Shown: positions 10,000 through 21,113, counted from the stretch's first letter. The stretch is DNA of 64,000 nt from Norana najaformis (GCA_964023275.1 OZ029913.1:46131976-46195975); one strand, 5' to 3'. Numbers and translations are program-made. The notes: generated from the sequence alone by a model not told the origin.

Positions 10000-11254
10000 A
10001 TTCGCTTTGACACGTCGTCAAACAGCGTCTCTTCAAAAGTTTTACAGAGATCAGTTAACCCCCCAGGAACTGCGTTTAGAAGTTAGTGCAGCATCTAATT
10101 GAGGATCTGTTGGATGATGCTTTTGGAATTTGGTTTTCGCTTAACAGCGACCGTCGGTTGAGGCTTTGTGCATTATGATGCATTTAACTTGTGTTAAAGA
10201 AGCCTCCAGATTAGATGAGATATTTTAACCCTGTTAAGCAATGCTTGTACGAGAGGTTATTGCTTTTACTCACCTGTTCTTAACAACCTGTTCTTCTCAG
10301 TGCGCCGCAATTTTCTATTATTGCGTTGACTGCCAACTTAAGTGGGAACATGGGTTTAATGAATCGTATGGGACTATGCCACGTCAGCATGGCGGATTAT
10401 AGCCTACATGACGATTTTATAAAGGACTAATCTGATATGACAGAACAGATTTTAAAATTGAACATTGGTTGATGTCACCGAGCAGACAATGGTAATGGAC
10501 GGTTGGCAATGGTCATGCGCAGATCAGCGATGACAGTTGGCCGCCACTGGAGAACCAAACGACTTTTACAGTATAAGAGGAGGTTTCCTGAGTTCAGTCA
10601 GGAGATACCCTCGTTGGTGCATGTTGGTATAGACGTGAAGAAACATTTGCTCGTGTGTGTTAGCGTGTGTTTGAGGTCGAACTTTCCTTAACTTCGATCA
10701 TCATTCGTGTAAGAAGTTTCCTTAGTGTGTAGGAACTTCGAAAGAAACTGGGATTTACCTGTTTTCGGAAGCGGCGATAGTCGTATCGAACTGTGATTGT
10801 ATCGACGGAACTTTTCGTTCGATAATGTTAAGCGAACTGCAACACGCAATCGCGCTTTGACGAAAACAGAGTGTACGAAAGCCTCGTTTGTCTCGTCGTT
10901 CAGTAGTTTGGAGCGCGCTGAAATAACTACGAATTTTCGGGTAATAAAGTCGGAAAGTTTCAAGAAAAATGGCGAATATCCATCGTCTGCTTACGGATGC
11001 CTGTTCTCAACGTTTGCCTGGAGATGGACTTTGGTAAAACGCACTTCTTCGAGAACGATACCTCGAGATCAACGATTCTTCACAAGGACTGAAGCCTGGA
11101 AAGTCAAGAGTTCATCGGCGGGAGGGAAGAAATTAAATCAGCCTACCTCTTTAATTGACTTAGCAAGCTTAGTAGTTGGCTTGTAGTAGTTGTAGAATGA
11201 GGTAGTTATAGAATATTAGTTTAATCGAACTGAACATACTATCTTGATTAATAG
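10000..11254. other. Unassigned flank of the intact inverted-repeat element
   Basis: A 129-codon open frame at 10797-11186 (+) is rich in Ser, Thr, Lys and Arg, matches no family I know, and has no visible splice or promoter context. The remainder shows nothing recognisable. Confidence 0.35.
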
Positions 11255-11363
11255 CACTGGTCAACATAGAAATCGTTACTGACTGGAAAAGGCCCTAATG
11301 TGTAGCATCTTGGTGTGCTGAACACGAATATAACCATAAAAAATTTTTATTGGCTCTCGTTTT
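11255..11363 (+). repeat. Left terminal inverted repeat
   Basis: Imperfect; best-conserved blocks are the outer 12 bp, 11314-11331 and 11349-11363. Pairs with 13489-13607. Confidence 0.75.
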
Positions 11364-11508
11364 GAAAATATTTCATATAGTTCATTTTTTATGTTTCACC
11401 ATGTAAATTTATGCAGTAGGACTGCGACAATATCCTAAATAAGTCTAGAATGATGTAATATTCCACCTCATTGCATAATCCCATCATGGACACATCATGC
11501 ACAGTTGA

Positions 11509-11572
11509 TTACGTCATTTTCTGATGCAATGTAAAACTACAGCCAGTCGGCTGCTGACGTAAGATGACGTCA
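11509..11572 (+). promoter_or_regulatory. CRE/ATF-type site cluster
   Basis: Four bZIP-type sites in 64 bp: TTACGTCA (11509-11516), TGATGCAAT (11522-11530, form of a C/EBP-ATF composite element), TGACGTAA (11555-11562) and the perfect palindromic CRE TGACGTCA (11565-11572). The last two sit in a larger palindrome, ctgctgacgt / acgtcagcag (11551-11576). The TATA box is 10 bp downstream. In animals such sites bind CREB/ATF factors; stress- or cAMP-responsive control is inferred. Confidence 0.7.
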
Positions 11573-11581
11573 GCAGTGTAC

Positions 11582-11590
11582 TATATAAAG
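11582..11590 (+). promoter_or_regulatory. TATA box of the 563-codon gene
   Basis: 'tatataaag', 123 bp upstream of the start codon; predicted transcription start about 11612, giving a 5' leader of about 90 nt. Confidence 0.7.
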
Positions 11591-11704
11591 CGAGTCGGAA
11601 CGGTTGAGCATTTACAATATTACAGACTTTGTGCGAGACAGTTTAAGTTACTGTTTTATAAAACTATTATTACTTTATCCATTTAGATACAATACAGAAC
11701 AGTA

Positions 11705-13396
11705 ATGCCTCGGAAGTGCGTAAATACTGTGGACAACTTTTGTTACATTTGTGGGGAAGTGACATTTGCCAACCAGAAGAAAAGTATCACTTATCAAGTC
11801 AAGAAGGCATATCATGCTTACTTCGAATGCAAGGTTGGTGACCAAGACAAGCCATGGGCCCCGCATATATGCTGTGCTACATGTACAACACAGCTTTCAC
11901 AGTGGTTGAATGGCAAAAGACCATCAATGCCGTTTGCAGTTCCCATGGTGTGGAGAGAGCAAAGCAACCACGTAGATGACTGTTACTTCTGCTTGGTTCC
12001 TCCTCTTTCCGGTGGAATAACGAAGCAAAAGAAGTCGACAATAGTCTACCCAAACATTCCGTCAGCATTGAGACCAGTTCCACATGGTGATGGACTTCCT
12101 ATTCCAGAACCTCCAGCAGAATATATTTTCCTTGATTCATCTGATGAGGACAAGGGTGAGCCGACATGTTCTTCTCCTGGTCCGTCAGCGTGCAGTGATC
12201 CCGATTTTCACTGTGGTGCATCATCAACCCCACACAGAATAACACAGGAAGAACTAAATGACCTTGTTCGTGATTTGGACTTATCCAAAAACAAGGCAGA
12301 ATTGCTAGGATCAAGACTCCAACAATGGAATCTTCTAGAAGAAGATGTCACAATTACTTCATATAGAAAGCGCCATCAGCAGTTGGAACCTTTCTTTATG
12401 AAGGAAGGTAATCTGGTATTCTGTTCCAATATTGACGACCTCATGAATGCCTTACAGATCACTCATGACCCACAAGAATGGAGACTCTTTGTAGACTCTT
12501 CAACACTGAGTCTTAAGGCTGTGCTTTTGCACAATGGAAATCGTCTTCCATCTATTCCATTAGCGCATGCTGTCCACATGAAAGAGACATACGATAACCT
12601 AAAACAGCTACTGCATTCCATTGACTATAACAGGTACAAATGGCACCTGTGTGGTGATTTGAAGGTAGTTGCCATTTTAATGGGACTGCAGCAAGGATAT
12701 ACAAAATATATGTGTTTCTTGTGTGAGTGGGATAGCCGAGCAAGAGAGTTGCACTACGTGCGGAAGGAATGGACTCCCAGACAAAACATGGCAGTTGGAC
12801 AGAAGAATATCCAGCACCCAGCTCTGGTCGAGGCTCACAAAATCCTACTACCACCCCTTCACATCAAACTAGGTTTGGTGAAGAACTTCGTGAAAGCCAT
12901 GGACCGCACTTCGCCAGCTTTCCGATACCTGCATGAAAAATTCCCTCGACTCAGCGAAGCAAAGATTAAAGAGGGAGTTTTTGTGGGTCCTCAGATTAGA
13001 GAACTCTTCAAAGATGACCGCTTCAACAACTTGCTGGAGGGTGATGCGAAACAAGCATGGAATGGTTTTCGTCTAGTGTCTACAGACTTTCTGGGGAATG
13101 TTAGGGCAGAAAACTACAAGGAACTAGTAGAAGACATGCTCAAGCAGTACCAGAAATTTCGCTGCAATATGTCTCTGAAGATGCATTTCTTTCATTCCCA
13201 TCTGGATTTCTTCCCTGACAACTGTGGTATGGTTAGTGACGAACATGGCGAACGTTTTCATCAAGATATCGCAACAATGGAGCAAAGGTACCAGGAAAAA
13301 TGGTCTACTACAATGTTGGCTGACTACTGCTGGACACTCCGCAGAGATGCTCCCGAACAGCTGTACAAGAGACAGGCAAAAAAATCTAAGAACTAG
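11705..13396 (+). CDS. Uncharacterised protein, candidate DDE transposase (563 aa)
   Basis: Intact single-exon gene. Residues 1-100 are cysteine-rich (C13-x2-C16, C42, C57-x2-C60, C93-x2-C96), a plausible zinc-binding region. An acidic low-complexity linker (about 140-180) precedes the core. In the core, FVDSS (D264) is followed by SLKAVLLHNGN, then CGDLK (D318) with a CFLCEWDSR knuckle (C337, C340), then HSHLDFF and SDEHGERFHQ (E513/E516). The order D…D…E with β-strand-like surroundings fits an RNase-H-fold transposase, but I infer this from spacing and have no structural proof. The protein belongs to a widespread animal family that I recall only as uncharacterised. Its position inside inverted repeats, and a second copy at 863-3780, support mobility. 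The start is the first ATG after the TATA box. Confidence 0.7.
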   Translation: MPRKCVNTVDNFCYICGEVTFANQKKSITYQVKKAYHAYFECKVGDQDKPWAPHICCATCTTQLSQWLNGKRPSMPFAVPMVWREQSNHVDDCYFCLVPPLSGGITKQKKSTIVYPNIPSALRPVPHGDGLPIPEPPAEYIFLDSSDEDKGEPTCSSPGPSACSDPDFHCGASSTPHRITQEELNDLVRDLDLSKNKAELLGSRLQQWNLLEEDVTITSYRKRHQQLEPFFMKEGNLVFCSNIDDLMNALQITHDPQEWRLFVDSSTLSLKAVLLHNGNRLPSIPLAHAVHMKETYDNLKQLLHSIDYNRYKWHLCGDLKVVAILMGLQQGYTKYMCFLCEWDSRARELHYVRKEWTPRQNMAVGQKNIQHPALVEAHKILLPPLHIKLGLVKNFVKAMDRTSPAFRYLHEKFPRLSEAKIKEGVFVGPQIRELFKDDRFNNLLEGDAKQAWNGFRLVSTDFLGNVRAENYKELVEDMLKQYQKFRCNMSLKMHFFHSHLDFFPDNCGMVSDEHGERFHQDIATMEQRYQEKWSTTMLADYCWTLRRDAPEQLYKRQAKKSKN

Positions 13397-13488
13397 TCTA
13401 TGACCTGGTTTTTACAAATATTAACTGTAAGTGTATCACTATTGGCATGCATTGTGCGATATAAAATTACTTCATTTCAGATTACAAA

Positions 13489-13607
13489 AAAACTAGAGCC
13501 AATTCGGCATTTTCACTGTCATATTCGTGTTCAGCACATACAAATTGATAAGAACTGACTAATTTCATTTCAGTAACATGACTTTTGTAAAAATTTGTTG
13601 TCCAGTG
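13489..13607 (-). repeat. Right terminal inverted repeat
   Basis: Reverse complement of 11255-11363 with several small insertions, so it is slightly longer (119 against 109 bp). Confidence 0.75.
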
Positions 13608-13859
13608 TAGTTTATTTCAATAATAAAACAATATTAAACTTTACAGTGAGTTTGAACAAGCCATCATTTCATCAAGATCAAGTTCATCATTTGAGATTGA
13701 TAAGATAAGACTTGGGATAGATGTATCTTGACAAAAATCTTTAGTCATTTGCATGTACCTTTTCCCAAGGACTTATAATTGTAAGAGAGGTCATGCCCTC
13801 TAGGGATTTTGAGTTAAGTTACAATCTGGCACAAAGGTAGAGATTTCAAAGGGTACAAC

Positions 13860-14780
13860 CGGTTGTAGCCTGAAAGGATTGCTACATTTATAAGGAACCA
13901 GTACGGAGACCAACTTGTCAAGTGGTCCAGCAAACTATGCATCATTGAAAATGATTATCTGGAGGGCAGCAAACTGCTCATCTTTGATGGGCACAGCTCC
14001 AACACATCACAGGTTGTTACAGCGGCACTAGAAAACAACATGGAACTGTTTTGTTGACCTGCTCGTACAAGTAGTATTCTCCAGCAGTTGGATGTGGGCA
14101 TCTTCAAGACCACGAAAGGGGCATGGAGAAACTGTCTTCAAGAATTTTATGATGCAACATGCTACAGCAATGTCGACAAGCGAGCTTTTCCTGGGTTGCT
14201 GACATTTTTGGTGGATGCTGGGGCATTTTCAACAGGCAATGCAATCAGTACTTTCGAGGCCCATGGAATATATCCACTGAACAGGAATATATCCACAGGC
14301 AGAAGATTAGCCTACTAGTGACAAGCTGTCGACATCTGTGCCGTTAACACATCCAGTTGAACCTGATGTTGACAGCGGTAAATCTACTTGGAATAAGCTT
14401 AATTAAGCTTATTCCAGGAAACAGCAGATCTTTTCAAGTAAGCTTGTCATCCACATCACCAGAAACAATGAATTCACCTCGTAAAGGAATTGAAACAGCA
14501 ATTATGGCTCAGCTGAGGCAGATCATTCCTCACTGTAAGCTTACAGATGACAAGCGGGTTCATATAAATTGAACATTGGCTGGATGTTTGACTTCTGAAG
14601 AGGCAAGTAAGCGCTTGAGGGATGCTGAAGACAAGACATATGGGAGCACTTGGATTACCAGAAACAAACTACTACAAAACCGCAAAAGCTACCAAAGTCA
14701 AAGGCACGACTGGGTTATAACACGTGGCAAAAGAGGACTAGCAAATATCACAAGCCATTGCTCAGTAAATGACAGCTGGT
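13860..14780 (+). pseudogene. pogo/Tigger-like (DDE_1) transposase relic
   Basis: Coding remains match the C-terminal half of a pogo-type transposase. LLIFDGHSSNTS (about 13983-14018) carries the second catalytic aspartate, FC-PARTSSILQQLDVGIF (about 14050-14105) has an in-frame stop, and GAFSTGNAISTFEAHGIYPL (about 14220-14280) is the conserved block before the end of the domain. SPRKGIETAIMAQLRQIIPH and LTSEEASKRLRDAEDK (14470-14640) are the usual C-terminal tail. Stops and frameshifts make it inactive; the N-terminal HTH domains are absent. Confidence 0.7.
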
Positions 14781-14849
14781 AGTGCGAACAAATTTGGCTG
14801 ATCAGTGGCTGGCAGGAAAACCAATCCCCGGTTAATGCCAGCACAGCAC

Positions 14850-15358
14850 TACAAAGTCCAACATTGCCAAACTGCAACGAGTCCAGAACTCGTTAGCCCG
14901 ACTAGTGACAGGAACCCCCAGGTTTGATCATGTCACTCCCATACTCACAAAGTTACACTTGGCTGCCTATCAGTTCCAGGATCACTTACAAGATAGCTCT
15001 CCTTACACGTAAGACTCTCTCAACCAATCGGCCTGCTTATCTGTCATCGTCCTTACAGCGCTATCAGCCATCCAGATTTCTGCGTTCGGCTACACAAAGC
15101 TGTTTGTCTCTTCCTGACATCCGTGACTATCGGTCTGAATTCTCCAGATGCAGATTCAGCAATTCTGCACCAGTCATCTGGAACAGTGTTCCTGTTCACA
15201 TTACTCACAACAACATCTTGTTAGACATATCTGTAAAGCGGCCTAAGACCTATTTGTACCGTCTTGCTTTTGTTGTCTGACCGAAGCGACTCATCCACGC
15301 CTACGATTCCTCGCTCAACCGATGGACACATGGCGTGTCAACAAATGTCTTACTTACT
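14850..15358 (+). mobile_element. 5'-truncated CR1/L2-like retrotransposon end with (CTTA)n tail
   Basis: Frames give LQRVQNSLARLVTGTPRFDH, then LPISSRITYKIALLTRKTL and SNSAPVIWNSVP, the standard C-terminal blocks. The 3' end is '…ttacttacttacttattta'. It lies within or just after the pogo-like relic. A 37-bp stretch of its 3' region recurs alone at 17758-17795. Confidence 0.8.
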
Positions 15359-15359
15359 T

Positions 15360-17420
15360 ACTTATTTACTAATGCTTCTGATGTTAAGCCATTGTTAACT
15401 GACACTACTTCATCGGCTGAAACGGAGCAGTCGCCAACTAAGATGACATTCACTGAGCGAGTAGTAGATGTTTCACACCATGACATTAATAAGCTTCAGC
15501 ATTCATCTTCTGAGATTCCTGTTCAGCTTTCAGCAAGCAAGTTTTATGGTACAAGCAACATTCGCAAGCCATTGAGATATGCACTTTGATATACTTGCAG
15601 CCAACAAACTTCAAACTGTAGATATGGGGGAAACATTGACATTGTCAGTGTTTCCCGTAACCATGTCAGTGTTTCCCGCAGTGAGGGTTACTTTGACATT
15701 AGAAGGGTAGTGACAGTTTTCTGACAAATTTAGGCACGAAACTCATTTTATGGTATAATGTTGTGCAACATGAGCTGACGTTTCTTTACAGATCTGTTCC
15801 ACTGCAAGTGCATGCTGCTGTCTTGTCACTAATTCGATAACGAATGCAATGAAACGCCAATATGTTTTTGTTAATCATTTTGCTGTTTATGATGCGTTAA
15901 AAGCTCTTGCCTTGATAAAGTTTGCAAAGTTCATGGTTTAATTATTTTTTGACTTAGTATATGTTGCACGAACAGAAGTACTTGACCAAATGTGATGCAG
16001 ATAATGTTCCATTAAACTGTAACACTTCCAACTGGATTTTTGGAGAAGATGCCAATTTTACCCCAGGTATGGGGTAACATTGACATTTTGGGTGATGGTA
16101 CATTCAAAAATATCAGTTATTGTGACACATTAGCACTCAGAATTACTGTCATTAAGATAGAACAAGTAGTTTATTAATAACGTTTTTCACGAATGTGATC
16201 TTTCATTTTCCACTGGCTTTGGAGTGCGGACGTCTACAAAGGGGGAAGGGGAGGGTAAGGCCAAATGCGGACAGATGCGGACAAGGGGGAGGGAGGGGTC
16301 CAAAATAGGTCATTTTTTCTTAAGTCCTTTATGGACGACCCCTTTACGTATGCCCTTAATGGACGACCCCTCATCTATGCAATTAATTAGGAATTTTTTG
16401 AGGACTGTATCAGAGAATTCATATATGGGAAGTTTAGTTCTCACCATGTGAACTTCACTTTACATTACACAAGTATGTAGTGTAATTGCTATAGTTTATG
16501 GATTTTTTCTGAACTTCTTCACATTGGAGTGATTTTGTTTTACATGGATGACTGACAGATTCATTCTGCATTATGATAATGGTACTATAGAAATCCTTAG
16601 ATTAGATTATGTACATGTAAATAGCTGTTTAAATAGCTCCATTAAAAGCCATTCTCTTAAAAGATGGGCACAAGTGAGAAAACCAAACATTGCATAAATT
16701 TACACTGATTTCTGTTAATCTGTCTGAGTTTTTTACAAACTAATAATACTGGAAACTAAACAGCCAGTTAAAGAACATGCACTAACCATGTGACAATGGC
16801 ATTCAAAACACAGGCTTAATTAATGGCTTGCATCTCCTGATACACTGACAAATACCTCTGCCTGGTTTTAAAAACAGACTACTCAGGACGACTGAACTTT
16901 ATTAGGCAACTAACATCTTCAGATAATTTTATTGGGAAACATCACAGCTGTTGGTAATGTCAACCGGCTAAACAACCTTCAGATGACCAACCAAATCATG
17001 CAAATTAGGCAAAAGGTTTGCATGATTTGATCAGGCACCAAACAGATCGAGAGGATCACTGCATATGGCTCATCACATCTTGTCAGATGACCAAAATTTC
17101 AGAAGGGAGACCAATATTTTCAAAAGACTGAACCAGGTATTTCAAACACCTTAACTATTTTGCAGGCAATAGACACCTTCACACGAATGAACATCAGAAG
17201 TTTAAATTAACAGCAAAACAGTAGTCATTCAAGCAGTGAATCCAACTGCTTCCTATGGCCATTGCAACAAATACACATGTTGCAGATATCATTTCAGCAG
17301 GTCATGAACTTTGCCCTATGATGTCATCATTCTGGCAGGCAGAGATTGCCAGGATACTAAACACCTGTCATAGTGCTTTCATGGATTAGCCTGTTCGGTT
17401 GCTAAAAGTGTTGTGTCCTT
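15360..17420. other. Flank downstream of the RASA1-like gene
   Basis: No gene recognised. 15335-15589 (+) is an 84-codon frame rich in Ser and Thr, perhaps the tail of the pogo-like relic. 15640-15680 holds two copies of 'gtcagtgtttcccg'. 16241-16298 is G-rich. The 3' UTR of the RASA1-like gene should lie at 17422 and below on the minus strand. Confidence 0.4.
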
Positions 17421-17422
17421 GT

Positions 17423-17494
17423 TTATTGGTTCATGTAATGCTTCTTGTGATTGGTCAGCATTTCCGTGACTGTGACCAACTTTTTGATAAACGG
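17423..17494 (-). CDS. RASA1: RASA1-like terminal exon with stop codon
   Basis: 72 bp, 24 codons including TAA (17423-17425). The acceptor is TTTTTTTGTAG. It reads PFIKKLVTVTEMLTNHKKHY and MNQ-stop, matching the RASA1 C-terminal helix (…KKLLAITELLQQKQNQY…). An AATAAA hexamer overlaps the stop codon (17422-17427). Confidence 0.88.
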   Translation of the reverse strand, partial: PFIKKLVTVTEMLTNHKKHYMNQ

Positions 17495-17757
17495 CTACAA
17501 AAAAACAAATGTCTTACAGCAATATAACAAATCTTGGATTACAGATTCTGAGCAAATGATGGCTAAAATAATGTTTTAATCAATCTGCACTTACAATTAA
17601 AATCAAGAAAACAAATCCAACTGATCTTAACAGAACATAAATTCAGGAGTGACTGTCAGCAACAGCATAAAATGGAGTTGAAATACATAATCTAAAGTCA
17701 AGAATAGAAAAGAAGAGAAAGAAATTATGCTATTTGCAGTGTTACATGTTCAGCCTA

Positions 17758-17795
17758 TGCCTACGATTCCTCGCTCGGCCGATGGACACATGTCA
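17758..17795 (+). repeat. Isolated 3'-end fragment of the retroelement at 14850-15358
   Basis: 'gcctacgattcctcgctc' and 'ccgatggacacatg' match 15300-15336 with two or three differences. The surrounding sequence is not related, so it is a very short insertion or a decay remnant inside the last RASA1-like intron. Confidence 0.6.
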
Positions 17796-18387
17796 TGTTA
17801 CCTATGTTGCTTGGCTGCCTTTCTGTAGCTTGTCTAAAACTGAGGAATTAACACATTGAGGTCAATCCTTGTTTCAGTAAAAAAAAACATTTGTTCTGCT
17901 GTCCCTACGTCCAAACATCCATCTCTTCGTTTTACTTCCTTCGACAGATTTCAACCAAAGATGTCAATCAAACTATGTATTATTCTAATGGCAGTTTTTT
18001 TTGGCGGATGTGTTGCAACAAACTGGTCCTTCATCAAAACCCAAATTTGGATCTTGATACAGTTCTTTGCCAAGTCCATAAGAAAGCAAACTTAAGATTC
18101 ATATTTTAGAGCTATTAGACAGCTATGTTCCAGAGCTTTTGAGATGTACTTTTTCCAGTATTTAAAAGGCACTATATAAATTTTCAGATACAGCTGTGGT
18201 AGAGTTCATTTCTTCCGATTATGATGAAGATTCTCGCCCAGTTCGCATTGTACAGTTTTCATCATTTGTCATTCAGCACTTGAATGTTCTTCTAATGATT
18301 GTTTGACATAATGCGAGCGAGATTTTAGTTCAATTGAGGAGGGAGCCAGAAGCCTAAGCCTAAGACAAACCTTATTCTGTTTTACCT

Positions 18388-18903
18388 GGTAGTGTCGATA
18401 AGACACTAGACACTACTCCGACTACATTTCTAACTGCGTTCTATCTCTGAGAGTAGAATCTCAGAGCTAATCGACTGATCTGTATGGTATCTCAAACCAG
18501 ACTGACTTAGTATAGATTCTGTCTGAGGTTCCCTCGTCCGGCGATATGTGTCGGACCCCCACTGGTCAATAGTTATGGAGTTACTCCGGGTAGTCTATTT
18601 GATTGGACGCTATGATTCTCCTTGTCTGAAATCTTCAGCTTAGTTTGTCTGCGTACTTCTCTCAGACTGGTTCCGTGTTGCTCTGTTGATTTTGGCGTGT
18701 CCGCTGGCTTGACTTCGTTTCGATCTGCGTCTGTATCTGTACATGTGTGGCCTTATGTATTCTTGCCTGTCTCTGCACAGCTCTCTGATTGGTCTAGTGA
18801 GTCAGTTGTATGAAATCTAAGATTTCTTCTACCTGTCTGGACAAAGTAATAAATCAGACGCCCTACTGACTACTCGCTGACCGGGGCCGCTGATGTAAAC
18901 CAG
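18388..18903 (+). mobile_element. Possible LTR remnant
   Basis: A GC-richer block begins TGGTAGTGTC and ends GTAAACCA (TGGT…ACCA termini), with AATAAA near 18848. It is followed after 4 bp by 'ttggtatcag', which resembles a tRNA primer-binding site. No second LTR, target duplication or coding sequence was found, so the assignment is weak. Confidence 0.3.
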
Positions 18904-19519
18904 GTGTTGGTATCAGTTCTCTGCGATTAGCTGTCCCTTCATCCTAACCTCCAATAACTTCTATAATGGCTAGACTTACTGTGCAGTGTGATATACTACA
19001 ATAGCCTACTCAAATTAACTTGGCTATACATACATACATATATCTGCTACCATGTTTGTGTCATATGATCTTTCAACCCCACAGCACCTGTTGGTTGAAA
19101 ATTAAAGCTGATGAAGGCAAATTAATGTGAAGTTATCACAAGGATGACCACTGCCTTTAAACTGGATTATTGTAAATAGGCAGTTAGTTATTCTGTTAAA
19201 GGTTGTTTAGTATTTAAATGACAACAAGTTGCACTTGACTCCCATGACTCCATGGGCCACTCATTTTCTCTGATTTGTAGTTTACAAAGATAAACACAGT
19301 TGACAGTCAGCAAGTTAAAAGGTTCAATAAATTAATGATTGGATAAGGCACTCGACCCCAGAACAGTTTCAGATGGTAGGATAATTTATTCCTACAATTA
19401 TACCCATACCTTTCTTTCCAATTACACTTGTACCTCCCTTTCGAATCTGCTTACTACAAATACCATCTGATGAAACAGCATTGATTACTGTTCACAATAA
19501 CAAAATAAGCTCCATGAAC

Positions 19520-21058
19520 AAAGAATAACTGCTCTCATTCTACTTGATCTGTCTGTTGCTTTTGATAGTTCTGATCATGATACACTCCTTCACTGCCTCA
19601 AACACTAGTTTGGCTTTTCTGGTCCTGGTCTCAACTGGCTTGCATCTTACCTGCATCTATGTATGAATCACTCTGTATGAATCAACTCACTTCAATGCCA
19701 ACTTTCTTAAACTGCAGTCTTCCACAAGGTTCTGTACTAGGCCCACCACTGTTTACACCATTCACCATTCATTTCAAACATTCATATAGCACCCCTCTAA
19801 GATACTTACTCAAAAGTGCTTCCAGCACAGTCTTGGTGGAAGTCCTTACTGAAAGTTTTCAAGATGTGGAAGATACATGTAGCATCCATTGCTAACAGAA
19901 CATGCAGATTTAAAGGTAGGCTTATCCAGCTGGATGGATCAAACACTGAAAAGTGATTGCACTGTCATTCAAGAGGAACAACAAGTTCACCTTGAGCTGT
20001 GGAACAAAGATTTTTGCAGCCAGCCAAACCTCAGATGGGGCAAGAAAGCTCCAGTAAGTAGGTGGGGCATCTCGCAATGTCATTGCCAGACCCACATCAA
20101 AATCTTAAAAGTAATGTGTTGCGAAACATGCAGTCAATGAAGTACGTCATGCATATAATATACCACTCCACTCGTTCCACGGCTTACTGAAAGCTCTCTA
20201 GACTACCATTTGTACGCTGACAATACCCAGCTGTTCCTTTCATTTGACAGCTCTTCATTGAATTCAGCTGATGCTGCTACTTACTTCTGTTTTGGATATG
20301 TCCAGACTTGGATTGCTAGAAAAAGCTTCTAAGACTGAATTACTTCAAGCAGGCATAAGTCAACAACTCTACAAGTCTTATCGGCTGGCATCTGTTCAGT
20401 AGGATGGACTGACTGTTGATTGCTCTGAACATGCATGCATTTTAGGCAAACATATTTGACTCCATAATTACTTAAAATTTCTGACCATGTTAAAACCATG
20501 TGCAAATCAGCTGACTTTCACATTCAGGATATTGCACAAACTACAAATGGTTCAAAATTCTCAGACCAGAGTCCCCAAGTCTTGGCATACTGCACCCATG
20601 TTGCACTCATTACACTGGTTGCCCATCCAGCAAAGAATCCAGTTTAAAATCTGTCTTATAGCTAGCTCATAAGGCATTACATTTAAACCAGCTGACCCTA
20701 TCTCTGCTCCTTGCTAACCCCTCATACCAACAAATAGTCCACTCAATTAATGGATACTCTGACTCTTGCTGTGCCTCACACTAGAACACTGTTAGGATCT
20801 CAGGGATTTTTGGCAGCTGGTCCAAAGCTCTGGAATTCACTGCCTAGGGCTGTGCATTCTGTCGGCTCTCTAAAGTCATTCAGAGCTAAACTTAATACTC
20901 ATCTCTTTCAACTCGTACCCACTGTACCCTGACCTCTGGTTTCTTCAACCTATTGGATTTTGACCAGGCTTCTCAAATGGATTATGATCACTTGAAGAGA
21001 CCACTGACTGATACTTTGCATCTTATGATTACAGCACTACAGAAGTCATTAGATTAGA
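19520..21058 (+). mobile_element. CR1/L2-like retrotransposon copy, decayed
   Basis: In order: ALILLDLSVAFDSSDHDTLL (about 19530-19590), FGFSGPGLNWLASYL (about 19610-19655), LPQGSVLGPPLF (about 19720-19755), YHLYADNTQLFLSFDSSS (about 20205-20260, second D of YADD changed to N), and GPKLWNSLPRA plus SFRAKLNTHLF (20820-20915). The 3' end is '…agaagtcattagattaga', shared with the reverse copies at 39225-39420 and 47325-48030. The interval 19856-20182 is foreign to the RT reading and is bracketed by 'cttactgaaag' repeats. Confidence 0.8.
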
Positions 21059-21113
21059 ACAGAATTATATAACATTGCAAACAAGGGACAACCACTTTTC
21101 AGGACAAGTGTAC

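Larger units (their letters stand above)
11255..13607 (+). mobile_element. Compact inverted-repeat element with an intact 563-codon gene
   Basis: Begins CACTGGTCAACA and ends TGTTGTCCAGTG, and is flanked on both sides by TAG (11252-11254 and 13608-13610), a likely 3-bp target-site duplication. The inverted repeats continue inward: 11314-11331 (tgtgctgaacacgaatat) is the complement of 13521-13538, and 11349-11363 matches 13489-13503. It is 2353 bp with a single gene and its own promoter, the layout of a self-contained cut-and-paste transposon. Superfamily unknown to me. Confidence 0.75.

Noticed and set aside
10797..11186. 129-codon plus-strand frame
   Set aside because: No recognisable domain, no promoter or splice context, and a competing long frame on the opposite strand.
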